Origin: Acinetobacter sp. YWS30-1
Lineage (GTDB): Bacteria; Pseudomonadota; Gammaproteobacteria; Pseudomonadales; Moraxellaceae
Assembly (NCBI RefSeq): GCF_033558715.1
Contig: NZ_CP114606.1
Coordinates: 2,666,001-2,730,000, forward strand
Length of the DNA: 64,000 bases
Direction: 5' to 3'
Shown one piece after another: positions 43,148 through 51,161 of the stretch (position 1 is the first letter of the stretch; each line of letters opens with the position of its first letter). A program made the position numbers and the translations under genes. The notes beneath the pieces were generated by a model. The model was not told the origin of the DNA and did not search any database. It worked only from the letters and a program-made list of their open reading frames with translations.

Positions 43148-45081
43148 GATATCCACCCCAAATCAATTAGCAATTCAAAATGATTGAGCCAATAGGCATC
43201 TAAATCACCACTTTCTACTTCTTCTTGAATTGAAAAAATACGATCACGTAAGTTTTCATAAGTATCTGATAATTCGTTGAGTACTTCGTCAATTCGGTGT
43301 AGTACAACCCCAAACTGCTGTTCCCACTTGATTGTGTCCGTGGCTTTTTGCTTAACGTAGCCGAGTAGGCTTTTCAGTGATAAAAGCTTACGCACATCTT
43401 TATCATCAGCGTGGACTGCATAGTATTGACAGAATAAGCAATGCTCAAATTGCTGACAATTGGGTGTAGGGGCCCGTTCAGTAAAACCAATAGCTTTTTC
43501 AGGCTGTGGATAGATAGAGGCACATGCACCGACAGGTGAGGGTTGAGCATCAATAGTTTCATCTAACATTTGCACCGAAATTCGTTCAAGCGTTCGAGTT
43601 TTTGAGACGGCAACTTCTCGCAGCTCATTAAAAAACTGTGAAATTTGCTGGGCTGCATCTTTGAATGAAGTACGTGCATAATTATTTCTTGCCGTATCGA
43701 GAGAGTGACCCATGACTTCAGCTTCAAGCAGTAGGTCACCAGCGCTAAACTCAACAGTTTGACTGCTTTTATGCTTACGCCACTGTTGCGGCGTAATCCA
43801 AATCATTCTTGGGAAAATGCGCTGAAAAAGCTTTTTCATTAATTGTAATCTGCCGTAGCTGACAGGTCCCAACTGTTGAATTTCATTGCGTAATGGGAAG
43901 ACGAAATCACATGCTTCATCTTGAATATACCATTTACGCAGTTCCAGAATTTTCCTAAAAATAGGTTCAAATTGAACCCCAAATTCTGGGTAGACTGTCT
44001 TGTCACCTGCACGGCTTTTTGTGCCAGAAAATCTGCGCCCTTGAGTACTTGGTAGAATTTCCATCGTATCCAGTTGCAACTGTTGAGCCGTGTCTAAATT
44101 TGCCCCCGTTTGTGCGATAAAGAGCAACATGCCGATGGCAAGACCGTAGGAGGCAAGTCTTTCACGCTCTACATGTCGCTTGTCTTTGTTGCTTTCTTCA
44201 AGTTTACGGATCGCTTGATTACGATTTTCACGTAAACGCTTTCGATATTCACTATCCTCAGCAAGCCCGAAATCCACCAACATTTTTGAGAAATCGGGAA
44301 TAGTTGAATATTTAGACAAATAGCTGTGCATATCAAACTGAATATATTGTTTTTCAGTTTGATGATGAAAGCCTGAATAAAAATAGAACTCTTCCTGATC
44401 CACGGATTGAAAGTGTGCGGGAAAGTTACCCGCCTGTACAACGATACGATGGATTTCCGAAAATACATTCAACAAAGTCGCATACGTCTTTTGATGATCC
44501 TCCTGTGCAATCGGTAAAACAGGAACATCATAACGCTGCGACTGTACTTGCATTGCTTGACTAGCAATATCAATTTCATGACAATCAAATACATATGCGA
44601 TCAGTTTTGCAACATAACGCTGATACTGCTTTGCGGTATGTGCAGCCAAGTTATCGTCATCAGTATCTGCAAGCAAAGTGCGATCAACTAAATATTTGCT
44701 GTAACGACGATAGGCATCGATCATGCTGTCCTTATTGGATAAATCAAAAACTTTCTTTTGCTGATCAATCCAGTCCAAAAATATTTTGATAATGGAATAG
44801 AACAACCCTTTTGATAGATCCGATCCATCCATTTGTAGTAAATAATCAGTGAAACATTTTAAAAAATAGCGTCTTTTTTCATCAAAAGAAGCAACAAGCT
44901 CATGGTCGGATACACCGGAAGAACATGCTCTTTTAGCAAAAAAGAATGTACCCATATCTAAAGTTTTAAAAGAAAATGAGGCTGTTTTATCTTTGAGCAC
45001 AAGTATGAGATGCTCATGCTCAGTAATCTGCTTATGAGTATCAGTGATATGTACAAACAATGGAGTACGAATGAAATTCAT
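43144..45081 (-). CDS. Tyrosine recombinase 2 of the island, with altered active site
   Basis: 645 residues. The fold can be followed (IAQTGANLDT near 325, WITPQQWRKHKSS near 430, MGHSLDTARNNYARTS near 458), with the second Arg, His and Tyr present. The first catalytic Arg is replaced by Asn in TGAN, and the HxxR motif reads QQWR. It may therefore be a structural partner or have reduced activity. A Cys pair (EHCLFCQYY) near 553 could bind metal. It overlaps its neighbours on both sides by ATGA, so all three recombinases are translated together. Confidence 0.82.
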   Translation of the reverse strand: MNFIRTPLFVHITDTHKQITEHEHLILVLKDKTASFSFKTLDMGTFFFAKRACSSGVSDHELVASFDEKRRYFLKCFTDYLLQMDGSDLSKGLFYSIIKIFLDWIDQQKKVFDLSNKDSMIDAYRRYSKYLVDRTLLADTDDDNLAAHTAKQYQRYVAKLIAYVFDCHEIDIASQAMQVQSQRYDVPVLPIAQEDHQKTYATLLNVFSEIHRIVVQAGNFPAHFQSVDQEEFYFYSGFHHQTEKQYIQFDMHSYLSKYSTIPDFSKMLVDFGLAEDSEYRKRLRENRNQAIRKLEESNKDKRHVERERLASYGLAIGMLLFIAQTGANLDTAQQLQLDTMEILPSTQGRRFSGTKSRAGDKTVYPEFGVQFEPIFRKILELRKWYIQDEACDFVFPLRNEIQQLGPVSYGRLQLMKKLFQRIFPRMIWITPQQWRKHKSSQTVEFSAGDLLLEAEVMGHSLDTARNNYARTSFKDAAQQISQFFNELREVAVSKTRTLERISVQMLDETIDAQPSPVGACASIYPQPEKAIGFTERAPTPNCQQFEHCLFCQYYAVHADDKDVRKLLSLKSLLGYVKQKATDTIKWEQQFGVVLHRIDEVLNELSDTYENLRDRIFSIQEEVESGDLDAYWLNHFELLIDLGWIS

Positions 45082-46505
45082 GACAAATCTCCTGCTAAAT
45101 TCACAGAGGACTGTACGTATTTCATCAAGCTAGACTCATACTCATGCTGAATTTTATTGCGCCATTGCAAGCGTGATTTATAGTTCAAATACTGCAAAGT
45201 CGTACTAATATTGCGATGCCCCATCCTAGCTTGCACATATTCGACTGCTGTCATAGCCGTATGCCCTTCGGGTAAATGCTGTAACTGGCTTTCCAATAGA
45301 TTCATCCCAAAACTGGCACGTAAGTCATGGAATTTAAAGCTTGGAAATTGCGGATCAATCAAACGAATCTCGGGTAATAGCACGACTTTTAAATAACTAC
45401 GCACCGCTTCACCTTCATATAGTTTAAGCCTCGCCCCAAACGAATCAGAGGCTTTGATCTTATCGATCAGTTCTTGCTGTTCAGCTTTGCTGGTGTAGAA
45501 AGGTGTGCCAAGCTTAGTGAGAAACACATAGTTTTCATCCGAGTCAGCATAGCTAGACTTCTGTCTACGCTGTTGCGCTTGTGGGCTATTAATATAAATT
45601 TTAAGATCTTGTGCCAACCAATTCGGGATGAGTAGCGTCATCGGCTTTTGAAATTTGGTATCAATGCCTGTACCCGACCCAATAGGTAGACGAATAAAAC
45701 CCTGACTATCAGGCTTACAATTAAGTAAATTTTTGATTCGTAAAGTACAAATCGTCTGTAAGCGAGCACCTGTGAACAAAGCAAGATAGAACATCAACTG
45801 ATATTCACGTGATGATTTTTGCAATGCTTTCAATATGACTGCTTGCGATTCAACACTGAGTGGGCTTAATTCACCATTATCCTTAATCACTTCAGAATTT
45901 GGGGCTTTGGCTGGAACATGAATCACAAGATCATGCGACTTAATTGCCATTTTTCTACGTGCGCCAAACTCATTATCTACAGCAATATATTTGTAAACAT
46001 CTTGGAAAGGAAGTCCATAACGTTGATGGTCAACTAAGTCTTCCGTTACAAGAAATCGATAAAAGTTCACTACTGCATTAATTCGACCACGTGTAGAACT
46101 GGCTGAAATTAGACCTACATTCGCTTGCTCAATCAAACGAGCACGATATTTAAAAATCGCATTCGACTGTTTTAGTTTGTGGAATTTCAAACAGTCCAGC
46201 TGCTCATCTTCTAAAAAACGTTGAAAATCAACCAACTGATTCGCAATAGATGCAAACGTTTTAAAATCGTACTGTATTGTTTGCTGTAGTTTTTTCAGCA
46301 AGTACAGATTAAAAAATTCTGATGGGCTGCCATCTCCCTGAATAATCATAGGGAATTCTAGGTAAGCATCACCATATTTTTCGAATTCTGCATCATTTAA
46401 ACAACGGGTTGCCTTAACCAACGTCAATAACTGAAATTTTTTAATGGTCACGACTTTAGCTTTAGACTGGTAGCGTGACTGACCATTTTTAAGTTTATTG
46501 CTCAT
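45078..46505 (-). CDS. Tyrosine recombinase 1 of the island
   Basis: 475 residues with a full catalytic set: Arg in FTGARLQT near 248, HDLR near 393, GH near 430 and Tyr in TTLQYLNY near 439. The N-terminal part (about 60-180) looks like a SAM-like core-binding domain. First gene of the recombinase operon. The AGGAGG ribosome binding site is partly inside a hairpin at 46515-46533. Confidence 0.87.
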   Translation of the reverse strand: MSNKLKNGQSRYQSKAKVVTIKKFQLLTLVKATRCLNDAEFEKYGDAYLEFPMIIQGDGSPSEFFNLYLLKKLQQTIQYDFKTFASIANQLVDFQRFLEDEQLDCLKFHKLKQSNAIFKYRARLIEQANVGLISASSTRGRINAVVNFYRFLVTEDLVDHQRYGLPFQDVYKYIAVDNEFGARRKMAIKSHDLVIHVPAKAPNSEVIKDNGELSPLSVESQAVILKALQKSSREYQLMFYLALFTGARLQTICTLRIKNLLNCKPDSQGFIRLPIGSGTGIDTKFQKPMTLLIPNWLAQDLKIYINSPQAQQRRQKSSYADSDENYVFLTKLGTPFYTSKAEQQELIDKIKASDSFGARLKLYEGEAVRSYLKVVLLPEIRLIDPQFPSFKFHDLRASFGMNLLESQLQHLPEGHTAMTAVEYVQARMGHRNISTTLQYLNYKSRLQWRNKIQHEYESSLMKYVQSSVNLAGDLS

Positions 46506-46514
46506 TTTGAGCCT

Positions 46515-46533
46515 CCTGTTTATTAAAAACAGG
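46515..46533 (-). promoter_or_regulatory. Hairpin covering part of the ribosome binding site of recombinase 1
   Basis: CCTGTTT and AAACAGG are perfect complements 5 bases apart. On the minus strand the 3' arm runs into AGGAGG, the ribosome binding site 6 bases before ATG. The fold would limit translation of the recombinase operon. Confidence 0.55.
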
Positions 46534-46615
46534 CAAAAAGCGACTTTGAGGTAGGATTGACAAAAATGCCCCTATCCATCAAAATTGAAGTGTCTGGACG
46601 CCAATCAAGACATTC

Positions 46616-46647
46616 ATAAAAGCTCATGTTCCCGCATGGGCTTTTAT
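46616..46647. repeat. 13-bp stem between the RHH gene and recombinase operon
   Basis: ATAAAAGC-T-CATG and CATG-G-GCTTTTAT pair around TTCCCG (12 Watson-Crick pairs plus one T-G pair). It lies 27 bases past the minus-strand RHH stop codon. Without a T run on the minus strand, it may be an attenuator or transcript-end structure. Confidence 0.5.
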
Positions 46648-46673
46648 ACTTTTTGCCGAATGAAAAAGTTAAT

Positions 46674-46838
46674 TCAATTTTTTAATTGACCCTCCGTGTT
46701 TTGCTTAAATTGAGTTAGAATAAAATTCACTTGTGAATTTAATGATCTGTTTTGCAACAAAGCTTCTTCTTTCAACCAGCTTTTTAATACAGGTGAAATA
46801 CGTAACTTGAGTTGTGTCGAAGAACTTGATAATTTCAT
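46674..46838 (-). CDS. 54-residue Arc-type ribbon-helix-helix protein
   Basis: A short gene. It reads MKLSSSSTQLKLRISPVL then KSWLKEEALLQNRSLNSQVN and a short tail. TQLKLRIS is the DNA-contacting strand and the following two helices (AxxxNRSLNSQVNFIL) match the Arc/MetJ fold. It diverges from the RHH-HTH gene at 46935 and lies upstream of the recombinase operon, over paired operator-like repeats, so it probably represses one or both. Previously it would be overlooked because of its size. Confidence 0.72.
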   Translation of the reverse strand: MKLSSSSTQLKLRISPVLKSWLKEEALLQNRSLNSQVNFILTQFKQNTEGQLKN

Positions 46839-46841
46839 ATG

Positions 46842-46881
46842 AACCAACCTGGTTTAATAATGTGGTTCATCAATAAACCAC
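46842..46881. promoter_or_regulatory. Operator-like repeats between two divergent RHH genes
   Basis: AACCA-N3-TGGTT (46842-46854) and GTGGTT-N8-AACCAC (46862-46881) share the TGGTT half-site. They cover the start region of the 54-residue RHH gene and the promoter region of the 46935 gene. Confidence 0.55.
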
Positions 46882-46934
46882 TTTCCAATTAAAAATCTTT
46901 CCCATAATGTAGTCAATAATGGATTGTATTAATT

Positions 46935-47879
46935 ATGTTAATATTACAAGATGCTCAACTGAAAATTCGTCTCCCAAGTGACCTAAAACAAAAAATTGAA
47001 GAAGTTGCAAATCAAGAAAAACGCTCAATGAATGCAGAGATAGTTGACCGCTTGGAAAAAAGCTTTCACTTTGTTACTCCCCCTGAAACAAACCCGAAAA
47101 ATTTAAAACTTGCACACTATCAAATAATTGACCGAAAAGTAGAAGTTGCTGAAAGACTTGCTCATAGCCTAAATCTAATTAATAGCTTCAAAATGAATGC
47201 AGTAAAATACTCACACATTGCTCAAATATGTAAGTATGAAAATGCTGAAGTTTTTCTAAATTGGCTACAAGCCAAACAAGAACCTTCTTTTACTGAGTTA
47301 GAAAAAATTGCAGCCTATTTATATATTGATCAGGATTGGTTGATACACGGAGATGGGCATCCCATTCTATCCTCTAACTGGCAGATCGAAAATAATGTAG
47401 ATTCAAACATCAATTCTCTGTTTTCTCATGTTGATCCTGTTTCCAAACAGGAGATTGAGGCTCAGAAAATCATTCTTGTTAGAAATATATCTGAAGAGGG
47501 CAATCTCCTTATCATTAAAGTATTACAAGACTGGCGTGTCGAAGTGCTAACTACCAATATTCACGTTTCTACGTACAATGGAGTGGGTGGACAAAATATG
47601 TTAGAAAGTTTTGCTCGCCTATGTTCACAACTATATAAATCTACAAAATATCTAACAAGAACAAATGCCTACTTAATTAATAATGAATTATTTGAAAAAA
47701 TTCTAACGTGCGAAGAGCACCCATTAGCCCTATTAAAAAAAGAGCACACAAGTATTTGGTGGGAAGCCTTTTGGAATGCAACTGATTCTAATAACGTTCG
47801 AAAGGACTTTTTAGACGTATGGCATGACTGGGATCAAACATCCTCTATTGCCATTAATGCCCTTTCTAAAAAACTATAG
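46935..47879 (+). CDS. Regulator with N-terminal RHH and central HTH-like segment
   Basis: A 314-residue protein. Residues 1-45 are an Arc-type ribbon-helix-helix (AQLKIRLPSDLKQKIEE, KRSMNAEIVDRL). Residues about 90-150 resemble a HTH unit with the recognisable end FLNWLQAKQEPSF, TELEKIAAYLYIDQDWLIHG, as in XRE-type repressors. The C-terminal ~160 residues are of unknown function and may sense a signal. Divergent from the 54-residue RHH gene, with no strong ribosome binding site. Likely the island's decision switch. Confidence 0.65.
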   Translation: MLILQDAQLKIRLPSDLKQKIEEVANQEKRSMNAEIVDRLEKSFHFVTPPETNPKNLKLAHYQIIDRKVEVAERLAHSLNLINSFKMNAVKYSHIAQICKYENAEVFLNWLQAKQEPSFTELEKIAAYLYIDQDWLIHGDGHPILSSNWQIENNVDSNINSLFSHVDPVSKQEIEAQKIILVRNISEEGNLLIIKVLQDWRVEVLTTNIHVSTYNGVGGQNMLESFARLCSQLYKSTKYLTRTNAYLINNELFEKILTCEEHPLALLKKEHTSIWWEAFWNATDSNNVRKDFLDVWHDWDQTSSIAINALSKKL

Positions 47880-47939
47880 ATGAAGACTAATTTATGAAAT
47901 CATCACAACTTTCAGCACATCACCCCATGTAGTGATGTG

Positions 47940-48146
47940 TTAACCATTGGTATATTCAAATAAATCCTGCATATTGCAATTAAAATATTTGCACAATGTA
48001 TCAGCGACTGAAAGTTCAATTCGTATTGCTCGGTCATAGTAAAGGCTTGTTAGTGTATTGCGATTAATACCAGTCGCCTGAGCTACCTCACTTAACTTTA
48101 AAATTTTTCGCTCACCCATCAAATTTGACAACCTACATCTAATCAT
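47940..48146 (-). CDS. Small XRE-family transcriptional regulator
   Basis: 68 residues consisting almost only of a HTH domain: LKLSEVAQATGINRNTLTSLYYDRAIRI is helix 2-turn-helix 3 (positions about 17-44), and VADTLCKYFNCNMQDLFEY is the usual Cro/C1-type end. It diverges from the gene at 48306, and two copies of AACCTA-N3-TAGGTT-type operators lie between them. It probably represses itself and the divergent gene. Confidence 0.82.
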   Translation of the reverse strand: MIRCRLSNLMGERKILKLSEVAQATGINRNTLTSLYYDRAIRIELSVADTLCKYFNCNMQDLFEYTNG

Positions 48147-48169
48147 AACAACCTTTAAATTAAAAAATT

Positions 48170-48236
48170 AACCTATGGCAGGTTAATTTAACTTGATAAA
48201 TAATCTTTAGCATGATAATTTAACCTATAGTAGGTT
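48170..48236. promoter_or_regulatory. Paired operators of the XRE regulator
   Basis: AACCTATGGCAGGTT (48170-48184) and AACCTATAGTAGGTT (48222-48236) have the same centre-to-arm geometry, 52 bp apart (about five helical turns), between divergent starts. Confidence 0.65.
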
Positions 48237-48305
48237 ATTTTGTTTCATAGGGAAACAAGTCAACCTTTCTGTATATCATTATATAATTTCTATGCGAGTT
48301 CAGCT

Positions 48306-48572
48306 ATGAATAACTATTTTTCTCCAAAATTCTCTGTTTCAGAAGAAGTCCGCTCAACTGCTATTGCTCTAATCAAAGAGTTTAATATTGACCGTACATT
48401 TGATTTAGCTTTGTTTCTGAATGTTAATCCCAACTTAAATGACCAAGATGCGACTTTAGCCTGGGTGAATTATTTTGAAAAAAATCAACATGATCTCAGT
48501 GACTTCAATCATGTTAGACGCCACTTCATGAAAAATTTTCCAAAAATTATGTTTGCAAATTTCAGTGAATAA
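48306..48572 (+). CDS. Hypothetical protein controlled by the XRE gene
   Basis: 88 residues from ATG 48306 (MNNYFSPKFSVSEEVRS); the longer frame would start at a TTG inside the operator and is unlikely. Mostly helical and acidic, with an aromatic-rich centre (DATLAWVNYFEKNQHD). No family recognised. Followed by a perfect terminator. Similar small proteins next to XRE regulators sometimes counteract or assist them, but nothing here shows that. Confidence 0.6.
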   Translation: MNNYFSPKFSVSEEVRSTAIALIKEFNIDRTFDLALFLNVNPNLNDQDATLAWVNYFEKNQHDLSDFNHVRRHFMKNFPKIMFANFSE

Positions 48573-48580
48573 AATAATCA

Positions 48581-48613
48581 AAGGGAGATATCAAATATCT
48601 CCCTTAATTTTTT
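48581..48613 (+). terminator. Terminator of the XRE-linked gene
   Basis: AAGGGAGATAT-CAA-ATATCTCCCTT is a perfect 11-bp stem followed by AATTTTTT. Confidence 0.85.
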
Positions 48614-48677
48614 ATAGCAATGTCTCTTATGGTAATCTCAACAAAAAGTAAAATTCAATTTAATTGGTTGTAAAAAT

Positions 48678-49298
48678 ATGGAATCATTTATAAAAGCAGG
48701 CCATATGGAGCCTTCAGTCATTGTTTTTGACGTATTTGGCACACTTGTGAAGATAGGGGAAAGACGCTCCCCATATAGAAAATTAATGAAATGGCTTAAG
48801 GAAAATGGTCGACAGCCAAAACCTGATGATGCCAAATTTATTATGTCTCAAAATTTAAGTTTTACTGAACTTATAAAGTTGCTAGGGATAAATATTCCAG
48901 AGCAATTACTACAAGAACTTGCGCATGATTTAGACGAAGAAATACAATCTATTATTTTATATGAAGATACGCTATCAACTTTGGAAGAATTAAAAAAATT
49001 GGGATTCAGATTGGCATTATGCTCAAACTTAGCTATGCCATATGGAAAAGTTGTTTCTTCATTTTTACCTTCTCTTGATGCTTATGCTTGGAGTTATGAG
49101 GTTGGAGCAATTAAACCAGAGTCACAAATTTATCAATATTTAATTGATAAATTACAATGTCATGCCAAAGACATTTTGTTTATTGGAGATACAATTTTAG
49201 CTGATTACAGTGGTCCAAATGAATTTGGTATGTCAGCACGTTTAATTGATCGTAAGAATGGTCAAAAGCTGGCAGATGTTTTAAACGACATACTTTAA
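48678..49298 (+). CDS. HAD-superfamily hydrolase
   Basis: 206 residues. Motif I is VFDVFGTLVKIG near 16-27 (nucleophile Asp, with Val replacing the more common second Asp's neighbour), motif II is LCSNLA near 117, motif III Lys is in GAIKPES near 147, and motif IV is FIGDTILADYSG near 173. The cap is small and helical. Probable small-molecule phosphatase; the substrate is unknown. It is island cargo with AT-rich codons. Confidence 0.78.
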   Translation: MESFIKAGHMEPSVIVFDVFGTLVKIGERRSPYRKLMKWLKENGRQPKPDDAKFIMSQNLSFTELIKLLGINIPEQLLQELAHDLDEEIQSIILYEDTLSTLEELKKLGFRLALCSNLAMPYGKVVSSFLPSLDAYAWSYEVGAIKPESQIYQYLIDKLQCHAKDILFIGDTILADYSGPNEFGMSARLIDRKNGQKLADVLNDIL

Positions 49299-49340
49299 CA
49301 ACTCGTGGACGCCCCCCTAATAGTGAATACTCACAGCCCC

Positions 49341-50117
49341 TCATCTTTCCATTTTTTTAAATTCTGCAATTCGTTCATCAAGCTCCAGAACCCATGCTGG
49401 TTTTATATGTGGCACATCTGGACGCTCAACACCTTGATGGTCAAAAAACTTATACACCATTGCCGCCAACTTGATAAACGCCAGTTCAAACGTATCTGCC
49501 CAAACATCTAAACGATAATCATGATAATGCTCTTGGTATAATTTACCACCATCTTCTACTTTATTGAGATGTGAGCCAGTCTCTAAATAAATCACTAATT
49601 TCCCATCATCTTCATCATTATATGCGCCGTGATAAACATTTTGGCAATGCCCCCATGTATTCCAATGCCATGATGGTACATCGCCAATAACCGTCCAAAA
49701 AGCTGGGTGTGTATCAATAAAATGATAGGCAGTTAAAAAGTCCGTTGGATTTGCGAGATATGCTTGCTCATTTTCAAAGGCAGTCTGTAAAGCAGATTGT
49801 AAATGCTCAAATTTATTTTGATCGGTGTAGGAAAACAAACCACTAGAAAGATGCTCAGAGGTTTTAAAAAATAGGCAACCATTCTCTTTATCCTCACCAA
49901 AATATTGATAAACCTCTGGTAGAATCTGTAAATCTGTAGGTTTGACATGATGGATCTGGTGTTGTACGTCTTTTAAGCTTTCGTGAATTGCTTCCATACG
50001 ATCAGGGTAAGTGACGACAAGTTTAGTATCTCGCAGTGATAAAATTGCTGGTTCAGTTATTTGGGGTAACTGTTCTAATAACCAGTCTGGTAATTGTTTT
50101 AATTCAGTCGGTTGCAT
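49341..50117 (-). CDS. Hypothetical cytoplasmic protein
   Basis: 258 residues, acidic, with no signal peptide or membrane segment. It has a distinctive Trp/His-rich block (PSWHWNTWGHCQNVYHG near 148) and EDGGKLYQEHYHDYRLDVWADTFE further on. I do not recognise a family. It is convergent with the HAD gene. It could be an immunity or stress protein, but I have no evidence for a role. Confidence 0.65.
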   Translation of the reverse strand: MQPTELKQLPDWLLEQLPQITEPAILSLRDTKLVVTYPDRMEAIHESLKDVQHQIHHVKPTDLQILPEVYQYFGEDKENGCLFFKTSEHLSSGLFSYTDQNKFEHLQSALQTAFENEQAYLANPTDFLTAYHFIDTHPAFWTVIGDVPSWHWNTWGHCQNVYHGAYNDEDDGKLVIYLETGSHLNKVEDGGKLYQEHYHDYRLDVWADTFELAFIKLAAMVYKFFDHQGVERPDVPHIKPAWVLELDERIAEFKKMER

Positions 50118-50341
50118 TTTTAGTTATCCTATTTTTTAAAAATTTCAACTTGTTACATACGTTACACAACATAATTTGTGCAAGTTATTTATAGCATTGG
50201 TTATATAATGCCCGTATCATCTACTAAATAAAAATGAGTATCTGGAATGTTGCAAAGTGCCGTCCTAGATATTTTAAAAATAGAAAAAATGTGTTTTAAC
50301 TGGTGGTATGGGTATATTTCCATTGAGCCATTATAGATTTT

Positions 50342-50872
50342 TCATCTTGGTTTAGATTTTCCTTTCTTTAGTTTTTCTATATAAGCCTCACATTGAGCAG
50401 GCAAACCAAGATGATATTTTAAAGTGCTATCCGCTTTTGCTGTCACATACTCAATATTTTGAATTTCACGCTGCTGAGCAAAAACTTGAATCGCAGGATA
50501 TAACTGTTCTGAACAACTCGCATCATTACTAAAATATTTTAATGTCTTGGTTGTAGAATAATAAATGGCAGCAAACAATCGCCCATCTTTAAACACAATC
50601 GCTGATGAAGCATCTAAACTGCTTCCAGACCGACCTTCATAATACAGAGCCTCATCTGTTTTTAGTAAATAGGGCGCTGAGTAATTATCGAAATTAGATT
50701 GAAATTTTAGATAATCATGCTTTAACAATGTTTGAAGTTCTGTTTGGATTTTTGGATGCAAAACAATTTGAGGAATTGATGAAATATTTGAATATTGAAT
50801 TAAGTCTAGTTCTTGAGCATGAGTAAAAACGGAGATCGAAAAAAGTAGAAAAAGATAATATTGATTCTTCAT
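50342..50872 (-). CDS. Hypothetical secreted protein at the right end of the island
   Basis: 176 residues with a signal peptide (MKNQYYLFLLFSISVFTHA, cleaved before QELDL). The mature part has two cysteines (DASCSEQ and PAQCEAY) that could pair, and a basic tail KKGKSKPR. No family recognised. It lies directly downstream of the orphaned pilA promoter and 5' fragment in the same direction, so it is probably transcribed from the sigma-54 pilA promoter. Confidence 0.68.
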   Translation of the reverse strand: MKNQYYLFLLFSISVFTHAQELDLIQYSNISSIPQIVLHPKIQTELQTLLKHDYLKFQSNFDNYSAPYLLKTDEALYYEGRSGSSLDASSAIVFKDGRLFAAIYYSTTKTLKYFSNDASCSEQLYPAIQVFAQQREIQNIEYVTAKADSTLKYHLGLPAQCEAYIEKLKKGKSKPR

Positions 50873-50891
50873 ATCAAATTTATTATTTTTA

Positions 50892-50914
50892 TGTCCATAT
50901 TGACTTACTTATGG
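50892..50914 (-). repeat. Right end repeat of the island
   Basis: On the minus strand it reads CCATAAGT-N7-TATGGACA, the same 8+8 bases and spacing as the left end in inverted orientation. Another CCATAAGTGTCCATA copy lies between it and the junction (about 50928-50942). Confidence 0.75.
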
Positions 50915-50946
50915 ATTGTTCATTTTATATGGACACTTATGGAGTA

Positions 50947-50981
50947 TCAATAAGGGTAAAACCCTTTTGTACTGTATTCAT
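50947..50981 (-). pseudogene. pilA: 5' fragment of host pilA
   Basis: ATG at 50981 reads MNTVQKGFTLI and then GA of the Glu codon, exactly up to the junction. In the island it continues as DTP and a stop at 50937-50939, giving a 14-residue peptide. It is preceded by the same GTGGAGAATGTT leader as the island pilin. The remaining codons, starting ELMIVV, are at 37463-37880 on the same strand. Confidence 0.9.
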
Positions 50982-51054
50982 AACATTCTCCACAAATGTT
51001 TTTGTTTATTTATAAGCCTAAAGAAAAAGCTCATTTAGCTTAATTTTATATTTA

Positions 51055-51069
51055 GCACTAAGTGTGCCA
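51055..51069 (-). promoter_or_regulatory. Sigma-54 promoter of host pilA
   Basis: On the minus strand TGGCACACTTAGTGC fits TGGCAC-N5-TTGC (-24/-12). It is about 74 bases upstream of the pilA ATG. It now faces island cargo. Confidence 0.82.
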
Positions 51070-51161
51070 AGTTTTATTATAATAAAATTGAGAGAAAAAA
51101 CAGCAATTTAAAAAAATATTTTTATTTTTGTAATCTTTGTGTGTTCTTTTGTGCAACTAAC

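Larger units (their letters stand above)
37881..50946. mobile_element. ~13.07-kb recombinase-trio island inserted in pilA
   Basis: Both junctions are visible. At the left, pilA sequence ends at TCA (37878-37880) and at the right it resumes at TCA (50947-50949); removing what is between restores CTT ATT GAA TTA ATG, the LIELM codons. The ends carry an inverted CCATAAGT-N7-TATGGACA repeat. Contents: toxin-antitoxin fossils, a complete second pilin gene, a cyclase-like protein, a small coiled-coil protein and three tyrosine recombinases in one operon, two regulatory switches, a HAD hydrolase and unknown genes. The layout resembles Tn554-type site-specific elements. No long target duplication is seen, only the shared TCA. 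Confidence 0.88.
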
